This document shows, piece by piece, positions 50,641 through 61,645 of a stretch of DNA of 64,000 nucleotides; the stretch's first letter is position 1; each line of letters begins with the position of its first letter. The notes under the pieces are model-generated. The model made no database searches. It worked only from the letters and a program-made list of their open reading frames with translations, and was not told the DNA's origin. Source of the stretch: Hexactinellida sp. DTS-2022. Its lineage: Eukaryota; Porifera; Hexactinellida. The position numbers and the translations under genes were made by a program. The stretch is from NCBI GenBank assembly GCA_028753945.1, contig JAPNXP010000002.1, positions 3,100,001 to 3,164,000 of the forward strand, given 5' to 3'.

Positions 50641-52335
50641 CTAGTCTGAATCAGGTGTGAACTTCCGTTTGTTAGATTTTCGAGCATGAATAACACCAAT
50701 ACAATCTCTCTTGAGGCACCAACAGTAATCAGCCATCATATGAACGTCCCACCTTCCTTGATATCGTGTTTCCATTATTTTAATGTCTTGGTGGAATCGT
50801 TCACCTTGCTCCTCGGATACAGCACCAAGATTATCTGGAAAATAGTCAATATGACTGTGAAGGAAGTGAACCTTCACACTCATATTGCAGCCAAGGTGCT
50901 TGTAAGAATCGATTAACTCATTAACAATCACTTTATAATTAGGAGATTTGGTATTTCCTAAGAAGTTTTTAATTACATCTACAAATGCAATCCAGGCACA
51001 TTTTTCAATGGAACTCATAGAATTTGAAAAGTTATCATCTCGAACAAGTTTTCTTATCTGAGGACCGTCGAAAATACCGGCTATTTTCTTTTCATTACTT
51101 AGATGAGAAAACTTCTCAGCAATATATTTGAAGCAATTTCCTTCTTTATCTAATGACCTCACAAACTGTTTCATCAGTCCCAAATTTATATGAAGTGGAG
51201 GAAGTAGAATCTTGAGAGGATCCACTAGAGGCTCATGAATAATGTTCTTGTCTCCGACAGTAAGTTTGGATCTAGCTGGTCAGCTCTGTTTAGAATAGTG
51301 TTCGCTCTTAGCACGGCTGTCCCATAAGCATAAAAAACAGGGGAATTTAGTATAACCAGATTGCTGTCCCAAAAGAATGCATATGATTTTTAAGTCACCG
51401 CAGATAACCCAATTGTGTAGATTATAATTAATCTTATGCAGCACTAATTTCATGTTTTCATAGCTTTCCTTCAAATGTACTGAATGTCCAATTGGGATGG
51501 AACTAAATTTGTTACCATTATGAAGTAATACACATTTCAAACTTTGTTTTGAGCTATCAATAAAGAGTCTCCATTCATCTTGTACATATGGACACCCGAG
51601 AGCGTTAACTAGCCCTGAGACATCATGACAAAACACAAAATCATCTTCCATTACAAAGTATCTCAAAAGATCGATCTCTCTGTTTCTGTATGAATAAAAT
51701 TTGGTATCTGGGCAGAGTAAGTTTTTTTCTTTAAGTCTAGAACCTAAAAGTTCTGCAGCTTCTTTTGGTAAATCTAAATCACGTACGAGATCATTTAATT
51801 CAAACTGATTAAATAATTGGGGAGACTTAGAACGAGATGATGTGACAGGAATAAAATAGTCATTTTCTCCACTTGATGAATCTGTTATTTCACAGTCATC
51901 AATTTCTGAGATTACATGCAATTTACTGAATTCTGGGATAGGTACTTCAACAGAATGAGGAACAGGTCGAATTGCCGATGGTAAATTTGGATAAATGATC
52001 AATGACTTGGTTTTTGCATTGAAACCAGAAATATTTGTCATACAAAAGTAACAGTCGTTAATATGATTTTGAGGCTCTCTCCATACCATTGGAATGCCAA
52101 AACTTAGACTCTTTCTGATTCCTTTTGTCCATTGTCTCAGATTTTCTACACAAGATCGGCAGACTGTATGTGGAGCCCATGTTTTGTCCTGATCACCTAA
52201 TCGCATACCAAAATATCCGAAATATGCTTTTTTAACAAAGTATGTTATAGACGTGGATTGTTTGGAAGTCATAAAACTACCACAAATATAACAAAATACG
52301 TCTGGATCATTTCTACACCTTCTCCGATAGGCCAT
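50641..52335 (-). pseudogene. DDE-like transposase family with zinc motifs, one stop codon
   Basis: A single frame of 565 codons, interrupted only by TGA at 51280 (codon 352). The context, KQS-stop-PAR, suggests a former Trp. The N-terminus has paired cysteines C15/C18 and C59/C62 (FCYICGSF, VCRSCVENL) and C95/C98. Candidate catalytic residues: D260 (RLFIDSSKQSLK), D314 (VICGDLKII), E512 (SEEQGERFHQDIK). C333/C336 (FPCFLCLWD) lie 19 residues after D314, and H490/H493/H495 precede the Glu. RAG1, Transib and CMC transposases share that D-CxxC-H-H-E order. The C-terminus is basic (ARKSNKRKF). I recall this protein family as uncharacterised, repeated sequences in animal genomes; the superfamily is not certain. 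Confidence 0.7.
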
Positions 52336-52450
52336 ATTCTAATATATTACTAATAAAATACAAAAAAGAACAAGATAACATAAATTATGAATTAATCCAC
52401 CAACATTGGTTGAATGGATTGGAGATATTTGGCCTAATTCGAAATGCACA

Positions 52451-52636
52451 TACAGTCAACTCCGCTCAATAGAGCCACCGATTAATCGGTTTCTCCGCAT
52501 AATGGGGCCAAAGTTTCACCGGATTTAAGACAGAATTACAGTTTGGCTTACAATATTATCGGTAATCGGGTTCTCCGTATAATCTGGTCAAAACAACCTG
52601 GGGCCGAGGTGGCTCTATTAAGCGGAGTCGAAAGTA
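52451..52636. mobile_element. pogo/Tigger-like MITE, copy 2
   Basis: Left end TACAGTCAACTCCGCTCAAT, right end TGGCTCTATTAAGCGGAGTC followed by a decayed GAAAGTA. Homologous to 25793-25975. Confidence 0.78.
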
Positions 52637-52963
52637 CTCTTCGAATATGTTTATTTCTATAGGCAAAGGTAATATTAAATGAAAAAAATATAATATTCGT
52701 TAATTATCGAATATAATTAGTCAATCATTTGTGATGAAACATGACGTACTACAGCAATTCTGATGATAAATTTGGAATCGGCACACTCCGATCATCTAAA
52801 AATGACCACAAGATTGTAATCAGCAAATTTGACGCAGGGCAGTGTTATCAAAGCCCTGTATCTCAAACAAACATTTTCAGATTTATGTAGATAATAAACC
52901 TTTTCTGTTTTGCACTTAGAATCAAAATCTCAACAGTTTCGGATAGATCTCATGTACTAGATA
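52637..52963. other. Left part of the element hosting the RAG1-like insertion
   Basis: AT-rich. CTCAACAGTTTCGGATAGAT and the preceding CATTTTCAG resemble the interior of family B (60400-60470). The sequence continues after the RAG1-like transposon at 56051. Confidence 0.5.
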
Positions 52964-52968
52964 CAATC

Positions 52969-53009
52969 CACAGTGGGTTATTATGGCTATTCAGGGGAAA
53001 TAGGCATTT
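52969..53009 (+). promoter_or_regulatory. RSS-like end: heptamer, 23-bp spacer, conserved block
   Basis: CACAGTG (52969-52975), 23 bp, then AATAGGCATTT (52999-53009). The second copy at 57745 has the same heptamer, the same spacer length and the same block, while 20 of the spacer bases are largely unrelated. In V(D)J signals the heptamer is followed by a 12- or 23-bp spacer and a nonamer. Confidence 0.8.
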
Positions 53010-53300
53010 GCGAGGCAGACAGACCTATCAAATGTATTATTTGCGTATGGGTTATCAACCCTCTACATTCAATTTACATCACTTAATTTTATGTACCGCT
53101 TCAATTTTTTGATTTAATGACGTCATCGTGACATCACATATTTACAAAAATATCTATTTAGCTCTATAATGTGTTCCTAAATACTTCGAATGCAATGCAT
53201 ATTTTTTCACTCTATTTAAGACATACTACTTCATGCTTTCACGATTCAATATTAACTTCAAATTTTTATTATTAATATCATAGATACTAAACTAAGGAAT

Positions 53301-55425
53301 TTATTTGAAGAGCAATGAATCCAAAAGTTTGTCCTGATCCAGTGAAGCCACTTTATCTCCTTTGCACTTCTCCTTCCTGATATGCCCTATTTCTCCGCAA
53401 CGTTTGCACACTAAAACTCTACGGTAACTTGAAAAGAGAGGGTCACTCTGACTAAGAAGTCTAATAAAAACATCTCTGATGTTTAAGGAAAATGAATTCT
53501 TTCTTGAAAGGTGTTCACGATAGCGCCTTATTAGCTTATTACAAGCTTCTACAGCCTCTTCTGAATATTCTTTCAGTCCATAACCGTCATTGCAATCACG
53601 GATTAATTCTGTGGAATGAGCTAAAACCTTATGCAATGAAGGGGTAATACTTGCCCATGGGAAGGTTGTTAAAATTAGCTCGTAAGTCTGTTTGCAAAGG
53701 ACATCCATTTTTTCTGTTTCTACCTCCTGGCTACTGTTAAAAACTCGTAAGATAACTGATAGATTCATTTGAATGATTGCAATCTGCTCTCTAACGTCTG
53801 CCGGAATTAGACAGAATACCCATGTGATAATATCATTTTTATTGGAAAAACATTGCCTAGAAATATTCCCTGTTGAAGTAGTACCGCCTTGAGATGTTGG
53901 CTGATCTATTCGAAGGCCAGTTTTTTCAAAGAGAAATTCAGAACAAAACTTTTTCGCTGTTTCGATTGGTTTTGAAGTAGGCGACCATACTCTCCTTCCA
54001 GTCTTTATATGATAAACAAGGAGCATGAACCAATGGAAGACACAAGTATAGCTATGTAAAGGAGACGCCGACAGTATGTTTATATCGGATAGTTGTTCAT
54101 GAGTGATACCTAACCTATCAGCATGAGGAAGTGATAAATATTCATCCGCATCCACGTAATTGAACAGTTCTTTTGCATCTGCTATGTGCCTATTAATAGG
54201 GAATCCGGCCCTGACTAATTCTAGATCTTTTAATTCGTGTTTATGTGCAGTACATAACTGACACGATGCGCCACCAGCTCCGCTTAGAATACCAGACATC
54301 TTCCCATCGAGCATACTACGGCTGATTTTAACACGAACAACACCTTCAGGAAACTTTATTCCTTCTTGCTCAATGACTGATACTTCTGGATTAATGAAAT
54401 TAGTCATAATGAATTTAACGTTCTCATAACATTCTTTCTGGGCCAATAATACAACTGGTCTTACGCCAAATGAAGAATTAGGTGAGTAGTTTTTCCATAT
54501 TTGCATGTTACTCGAGTTGTGTATGGATAAAATTTTGAATGCGAATAAGATAAAAAATTTCGAACTTGGGGTTGGATTGAGTTGGTAATGATTATAAATC
54601 TGATGACAACCAGAACCATCGAGGCCGTCAGCTATTTACTGATAAAGGGAATTCAAATTCAAGGATCGGAGGTAATGTTTGAAATAGACGTAATAAACTC
54701 TGGAATAAAATCCTTCTATAAGATAGTGAGATCCCGATAGTAACATTATGGACATTGTTTGCATAGGTTAACTCGTTAACTAGAACGGCATCCTTACGAT
54801 ATTCAGCAAGTTTAGAATAAGATGGAAATATTATGTCCTCTGATTTACAAATTAACCGAAAAGATGTATATTTTTGCTTACCAATTTCGAGAAGATCAAG
54901 CAAGAACGTTGATTTATCTATGGACATAATTTTCGATTTATCTGCAAATGTCCCCTTTGAAATGATTTCCTTGCAGAAGTTTGCCGTGCTTACATCCTTA
55001 GTCTCGTTAGAAATAAGTTGAAGCGCTTGAGCGGCTATGGTTTTGGCACTAAAATCCTCTTTCTCAGCTATTTGACGGATTAGTTGCAATACTGGCGCTA
55101 ATCTAGTTCTCAATCCCTTGAAGGTTAACTTTGATAAGTCCTTTCGTATTTCTGCTGATAAGTCAACGGTAAAGATTCCATTGTCAGCTGAAGGTATTTT
55201 CTCCGCATCTTGTTTAACTCTAGGAGAGTAAAACATCAACTCCTCCCAGGTGCATAAATTACTTTTCTTTACAAAGCTCTCTCTTCCCGATTTGAGATCG
55301 CGAAACATTCGAGTAATGAAATGAAATTCGCTATCCGTCTGTTGGAATATGTTAAGTAATTCCTCAGAAGCAGCTCTGATTGATGGTTTAGAGTTTAAAA
55401 GTTTAAAAGCCTCTTTGTTATTCAT
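53301..55425 (-). pseudogene. RAG1-like transposase, one frameshift
   Basis: About 707 residues from ATG 55425. The N-terminal 265 codons end at 54628 by frameshift; the frame resumes at 54632 and runs to 53301. Catalytic triad: D1 in ADGLDGSGCHQIYN (54629), D2 in SMLDGKMSG (residue 67 counted from Met 54506), E in YSEEAVEACNKLIRRYRE (residue 320). Spacings are 107 and 253, against 108 and 254 for RAG1 D600, D708, E962. Zinc ligands match RAG1 C727/C730 (ASCQLC) and H937/H942 (LHKVLAH). The tail holds CKRC-GEIGH-IRKEKC, a CCHC knuckle like that reported in RAG1-like transposon proteins. LLEIGKQKYTSFRLICK upstream resembles the RAG1 region before the catalytic core. No RING domain is present. 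Confidence 0.9.
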
Positions 55426-56027
55426 TCTATAATATCAACAGTCGACAATGTTAAAATTTGATCAATTTTGAATTTTTATATTTTAAAGATTTTAAGAAAT
55501 TTATTAGTGACTTCTAGAAAATTGGGCAGAAGGGCCTCGGAGCGGCTTGGTGCGGTCCGATAAAATAGACCAAATTAAAGTTAAACCAATTAGCTATCAT
55601 AATAAAAATTAAAAACATCTGCTCACAACTGCTCACCAATATTTTTCACACTAAATAGGCAAAATAATTGTGTCCGATTATTGTTCAACATCAGTGAGAG
55701 TACACAGAAAATTTTCAGAGAATTTGCTTACGACTCTCTCTTCGTATATTTATATACTAGCATAAATGTCAAAGGAATAAGAATATCATATCCGCCTTTA
55801 CGTTGCTATGTAATTAAATATCAATTTATAAATAGAATCCAACAGTTGTGAAACATCAAACTTTCACTATAAAAATTGTTTATCAAGTTAGTAATTAATC
55901 AACACACAAGTGAAGAACCTGAAGTACTATGACAATGAAAAGTTGGATTTATAGGTTTTAGACAATGCGGAATAAGAATATAATAATATCAAAGCCATTC
56001 AGGAGTTTGAAAAATTACACTAATTCC

Positions 56028-56045
56028 CCATAATAACCCACTGTG
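56028..56045 (-). promoter_or_regulatory. Second end of the RAG1-like transposon
   Basis: Reading inward on the minus strand: CACAGTG, GGTTATTATGGGG (13 bp), then AATTAGTGTAATTT. The last segment resembles AATAGGCATTT of the other end but is ten bases closer to the heptamer. Confidence 0.7.
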
Positions 56046-56050
56046 CAATC

Positions 56051-57139
56051 CTGTATTGATTGCAATTTATTCAATTAGAAATAGTTACAGAGCTTTGCGG
56101 ATTTGGATAGGAAAATTTCGATTAAAAGCTGACATCACGTAAAATTCAAAAAAATTAAAATATATATATTTTGGACAGTCCCAGATGATACAGGATAAAC
56201 AAGATATAGGTAAACGCATTTAAATAGTATTTACCATTGTAAGTTTCATCAATACAAAAAATCTCTTACATAAAATAGTAAATTTGAAATCTTTAAATTT
56301 TCCCTGAATATTGGTCATTGAAATATTTTTGCATTTTTGCAAATAGAAGGATGATTCAAATCCGCAGTGAATTTCAAGTAAATGTGGTAAATATTTTTGG
56401 TTAAGTGCATTACAATCTACCTAACCTTAAGGTTAAATTACGGCAGATTCTGGCGGAAAACTCATAATTTCCTTTTGAAGTTAGCTTTTTGATTTTCACA
56501 TTTATGATAGAAGACTTAACATGTAAGTAATCCCATGTTTCTATACAAGAACAATTACGACTATCTTATTAGTTATCAGATCTCAAAATTTGAACAATTC
56601 TGCATCAGTAAACTAAAGTTACGTCATTTTCAAAAAATTGATAAATCTGTTTTTAATTTACCATGGACACGAAAAAATACATATGTTTGAGTTATATCTA
56701 TCACAACTCGATATTAGCCAAACAAAATATCCTAAATAGTTATTTTTTAGTCTAATATCTTCTTGCGGATATTTCCACGGTGAAATTTCAACATTTCGAA
56801 AATACGAAAGCAAGTGGCAGTCCAGTGGATCAGTCCACTTTTATGCTACGTCATCATAACAAATTCTGAAAATGTTGATTTTTTGATTGAAATCGATTGA
56901 GAATACTCAACCATGTCTAAATCCGAATTTTCACCAAATTTGAATGATTAGATCGATCTGTTTTCCTCCTGTTATAACGTGTATCAGTTATGCAGCCTAC
57001 AGTAAATAATAAAAATTTTTATAGTATAGCATTCTTTACAATGCTGCGACAAATAATATTTTGTCTTTAACAGTCATAAAGTTGAACATCACATGTAGAA
57101 TGCTTCGTCGTGTGCTTCGAAATTCGTGTGAAGATAATA
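56051..57139. other. Host element remainder and family C fragment
   Basis: 56051-56427 continues the interrupted host repeat (GCGGATTTGGATAGGAAAAT resembles 60530). TTAAGGTTAAATTACGGCAG at 56427 opens like family C, but I did not find its far end. The rest is AT-rich and without genes. Confidence 0.55.
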
Positions 57140-57215
57140 TGTGCGAACCCTCCGACCTCGGTCACTTTGCGACAGATCGGTGCACCACACCTCAAGTTAA
57201 CGGCCGATATGCGGT
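57140..57215 (-). repeat. Structured block S, reversed copy
   Basis: On the minus strand: CGGCCGTTAACTTGAGGTG, GTCGCAAAGTGAC, CGAGGTCGGAGGGTTCGC. Stems are partly decayed. Confidence 0.6.
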
Positions 57216-57744
57216 AAATTGCAATATCTTGATTTAATTCATGTATTTTAATATTTAGAAAAAATCATGAAGTTCATAATACGTTTGAGATATTCTTTGT
57301 CTCATGAAACAATGCGTATTCGTACAAACGAGGTTCTACTGTATTACTAGCCAAAGTGAGTTTGATACTAAATATATGGGCGGTTCAGTTATATCCCTAG
57401 ATTGAGACAAGTTAGTAGATAAGCAGAATGGGTCCAATACATTAGTATAAAGGAAAACAGCATAACCAGCTGACAGCTATCCTCACATTGGAGTGTACCA
57501 CTATTTGAGTTGTCTGGTATCTGAAAATAAAAAGAGACTAATGCGGATCCGAATCTTCATGCAGCTAGTCTCTAGCAATCATGGTTTGACGGTAAATAAT
57601 TGCAGAATCTTGTCTCTAATGTTCCCTATATTGCAAGGGAAGGCCCACGACCCATAGGAGATCATATGCCACACTGTTTCCAAAGAAGCGTCAAAAATAC
57701 CAGCAAAGTCTCTGGAGGGTGGTTTGAGTCGCCACTCAGCCCTA
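57216..57744. other. Intergenic DNA left of the second RAG1-like copy
   Basis: No gene recognised. Confidence 0.4.
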
Positions 57745-59902
57745 CACAGTGGGAATGTTTAAGGTAGTAAGTGGAATAGGCATTTCCGTAGCAGATACCC
57801 ACATTTCAAGTGTTGTTGACCAATAGGTTATTGTATGCTAGAAATAGAATGGAATCATCAAAAGTAATATCTATTAACTCCTATATGTAGTTCTGGACGT
57901 TCGAATGGAATATCATTGATAACAAATGTTTTGGATGGTTAAGAATTTTTAATAGTCACCCATGATTGTTATCAATAGTATTGACCTGGGTAAGAAATTT
58001 AAAATTTTGTTATGTTACATAAACTAAATAATCAAGTCAACTGATGTTAACTTTGCAAATATCTCATCTTGACTAGTCATGGATGGACTAGTCATCTATA
58101 TTTCTTTGCAGCAACTATCAGTACCACCACAATATTTGCAGGTTTTTCGGAATGTATTGAGGACTGGATCGCTACCACATAAAATACGAACAAATATATT
58201 ACGGGTATTATGAAAAAAAGATTGTTTTCTGGCCAAGTGCTCACGATACTTTCTGATCAATTTATTGCATGCTTCCACAGCTTCTTCAGAATAATCTATT
58301 AAACCATGGGAGTTGTTACAATCTCGTATAAATTCACAAGAGTGAGCGAGGACTTTATGCAGAGTTGGTGTAATATTGGCCCAAGGGAAATGAATGAAGA
58401 TAGATTCAAAAGTATCTGCATATTGTGTCGAGAGATTCGGTATTAATTTGGTAACTGCTATTAATATCCGTCGGATCACGGAAAGGTTGTTATGAATAGT
58501 TTCAGAGTGCCATGAAATTTACCCGGTAAAAGTGTCGAAACCCAATGAATAAATTCATTTTTATCTAAAAAGCACTGACGGGCTATATTTCCACATGATG
58601 TAGTGCCTCCATCACTACTAGGTTGGTCAATATTAAGACCAGTTTTCTCAAATAAGAAGCCACGAGTAAATTTCATGGAATCTTTAACTTTCATTGAAGA
58701 TGGAGACCATTTTATCTGTCCAGATTGTAAGTGGTATACAAGTGTCATAAACTATCGGAAAATACATGTATATGCATGAACAGGTGATGCACAAATAATA
58801 TTGATATCAGAAATCGGTTCATGTGTCAATCCAAATCGTTTTACTGAAGGAAGAGATTAGAATTCATCTCTATCTACTTCAGATAAATATCTTTCGCCGC
58901 TGTTATTGACCTATTAATTGGGAATCCAGTATGAACTAATTCTAGGTCGTGTAATTCATTAAAATTTAAAGTACAAATCTGACAATCAGCACCACCAGCT
59001 CCAGAGAGTATTCCAGCCATTTTCGATCAAACATACCTGCTCTATTACTACATTTACGAAACCTTGCTCCAGGTATATACAGTTCTGATTCAATTCTGAA
59101 ACCTCGGGAATAATTATACATTCCATTAACTGTCGGACGTTCTCTTCGTATTCCTTAACTGATAATAACAAAACACGTCGGATTTGAAAGTGAGAATTGG
59201 GAGTTTTGTTTTCCCATATAATATGGTTATAGGTATCTTTAATGGAAAGATGCTTAAAAGCGAATAGTAGATAATTTTTAGTGTAATATAAACATGACTG
59301 TTAGTTATAGACTTGATGAGATCCAAATCCATCCAAACCATCTTTTGCTGTAAATGCTAGAGGAAATTGAGAATTACTCAATGTCGGTAAAGTTTCTATT
59401 AATCTAGAGATCGTTTGTTTTATTATAAGCTAATACTATATTCCAATTCCGATTGAGATCTCAGATTGATTACGAATATTCTTCAGTCATGGTCGAGAGT
59501 AATATGTTTACGATTTAGAGTTAGTTCTTTGTAGCCCGGGAAATAACGCCTTCTGTTTTGCAAACTCTTTTTAGATCAACATACTTACGTTTACCAATAT
59601 CAAGTTGGGAGAGAAGGAAGGTCGATTTCTCAACTGAAATATTATTCTTTGATCCACTTGAAAATGTGCCATGTGTACAATCTCCTTACAAGCACTACTA
59701 ATTTATTGTCACCTGCAGAGCTAGAAACAAACTGCATGGCGAGAGCAGCGATCGTTATACTGTCGACAGCTTCTTTCTCAACAATGGTATCAATCAGCGA
59801 AAGAAGAGGGGCTAGTCGCGCCCTTTGACCTTTAAAGGGTAATTGTCGGTAGAAATAATCTGTACTTTCAAACTTCAAGATTCGATATCCAAAATACAAG
59901 AC
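57745..59902 (-). pseudogene. RAG1-like transposon, truncated copy B
   Basis: The 3' end is intact: CACAGTG at 57745-57751, 23 bp, AATAGGCATTT at 57775-57785. The transposase stop is near 58096. Recognisable parts, in several frames: LHKVLAHSCEFI and YSEEAVEACNKLIRKYREHL (58240-58330), GGTTSCGNIARQCF, SDINI..SPVHAYTC (58770-58830), ADCQIC (58970-58990), MFD..MAGILSGAGG with a one-base shift, KDGLDGFGSHQVYN (59315-59360), and FKGQRARLAPLLSLIDTI (59642-59899). The catalytic Asp, Asp and Glu positions survive, but stops and frameshifts are frequent. Homology stops at 59902, where Helitron copy B begins, so the 5' end, its terminal repeat and target duplication are missing. Confidence 0.87.
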
Positions 59903-60169
59903 TTAATGATTTTTCCTTTGCCATCAGATATATTTGGGACAGACTCTCTCTTTGCAAGAGCAATAGCCTCAGGCAAAGGAGTAATTGTCAATTGGTAACT
60001 TGGGAATGTTTCATGCAATGGAGAACATATTTCATCTATGTCTTCTATGGGCTCAATATGAGAAGATATTTAAAAACTTCTCTATAGACTACATTTCTAA
60101 TCCCAACTTCCCCAGATTTTGATTTGCCAGTTCCAAATACCATTATGTTTAGTCCCAATGGATTTTTAA

Positions 60170-60867
60170 GGTTCAGGTATACTCTACAAATTTCGAATAT
60201 TTTGATAAAATCTAAATCATTGTCTTTTCTCTTTTATTGCATTTTGGGATTGTATTGATACCAATGAGTACTCTCAAGAGATTTCAAAGTAGAATTCCTA
60301 TTATTTTTCCAGTTTGACACACTTTGGTCACCTCAATTTAGGAATAATTGCTGTAAATTTTTTTTTCAAAAGCCGCTATCTCAAAACTAACATTTTCAGA
60401 AATGCGGAAGCAGTCATTTTGTCAATTTGGGTAGTAGAATCAAAAACTCAACGGTTTCGGAGAGATATCGAAAAGATACAACTTTTCAGTGCTGCGATTT
60501 ACCTTAATATGAATAGTTTATCTGTTTTTTGGATTTTGGATAAGGAAAATATTCATTTGAAAATCGACATCACATAAAAGTATTTGAAATCCAGAAAAAT
60601 GTAGATATTCACAATTCCAGAACTCAAAAGTTATATTAAATCCTGCTAAACACATTTTATCAATAATATTCTTGGTATTGTTTATCTTTTCTGATTGATT
60701 AATTCCGCAAAAATGGTAAAATTAAAAAAAAGATTTTTCCTCTATTAGTTTATTTGCCAATATTATTGTATTTTTGGCATCCTGAGGATCAAGTAAATCC
60801 GCTGTAAAAAAATTAATTCATTCGGGTAAATACTTATGGTAGAAGTACTCTAGAGTATACCTGAACC
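60170..60867. mobile_element. TTAA MITE, family B, copy 3, in Helitron copy B
   Basis: TTAA at 60166-60169 and 60868-60871. Helitron copy A reads GGATTTTTAACTCTACTCAA at 32841, the exact empty site. 698 bp, opposite in orientation to 24891-25589. Confidence 0.95.
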
Positions 60868-61645
60868 TTAACTCTACTCAATCCAACATAGAGTTGGCCA
60901 TGACTAAAAATGGCTTCAGGGGATGGCAGATATTGACCAACGGTATCCAAACTCTGACCTTGCCCTTTGTTAATTGTGAAACAATAGGCTAAGCGCATTA
61001 GAAACTGCCTCCTTCTGAGAATAAATGGAAGTTCAGACTCAGAAGAAGTCAATATAATTCGTGGTATAAACAGTCGCTTATGGTTATTTGTACCAGTTGC
61101 GATCTCCGCGTCAATTAATCGGTTTGAGAATGCTCTAATAATCAACCGAGTACCATTACAAAGACCCTCATCGGGATCAAGGTTACTCAATAGAATTACA
61201 GTCGCAAACAATTTAAAGAATAGCCGATGAGGAGGCATAACGTTAGGAGTGATGGAATTTAAAAACTCATTTGGAAAATTTACTGCAGCAGAACCTTCCA
61301 CAGATCTGCGCTCAACAGAGTTATAACATCACCAGGAAGCTGATGAATTACGAAATCGTTTATTAAATCAGCTGTGTCATTTAGGACACATAATAATTTT
61401 TTGACTTACATAATCACGATCAGCGTAATTTACATTTATATCACCATAGACTGAAGTGACCAAGTCTGTAATGGAATCACCTGCTACTACAAATTTGTTA
61501 TCTATGTGAAACATTTGATTTTCCTCCTCAGGTTCAGTGCCTTCTCCCACTCTTAATAAAAAATTGGAAAATTTACTGACCTCGAGGGCATCTTGTGACA
61601 ATAATGTTTGGAGGCGCATATTTATAGTTAGCTTCATTACTTTAA

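Larger units (their letters stand above)
52969..56045 (-). mobile_element. RAG1-like (Transib/ProtoRAG-type) transposon, complete
   Basis: 3077 bp, bounded by the perfect 18-bp inverted repeat CACAGTGGGTTATTATGG (52969-52986 and, reversed, 56028-56045). The flanking 5-bp duplication is CAATC (52964-52968, 56046-56050). Transib and RAG transposons make 5-bp duplications and have ends starting CAC; CACAGTG is the exact V(D)J recombination signal heptamer. The only gene inside is the RAG1-like transposase (53301-55425). About 600 bp upstream and 330 bp downstream are noncoding. No second frame resembling RAG2 (kelch repeats) was seen. Both ends and target duplications are intact, but the transposase has one frameshift. 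Confidence 0.93.

Noticed and set aside
52969-56045. Loss of catalytic Asp residues in the RAG1-like protein
   Set aside because: A first alignment misplaced D1 and D2; counting RAG1 residues puts D600 at CDGMGD and D708 19 residues before CxxC, and both Asp residues are present here.
53301-58479. RAG2-like (kelch) partner gene
   Set aside because: No frame with kelch repeats or a PHD finger was seen in or near either RAG1-like copy.
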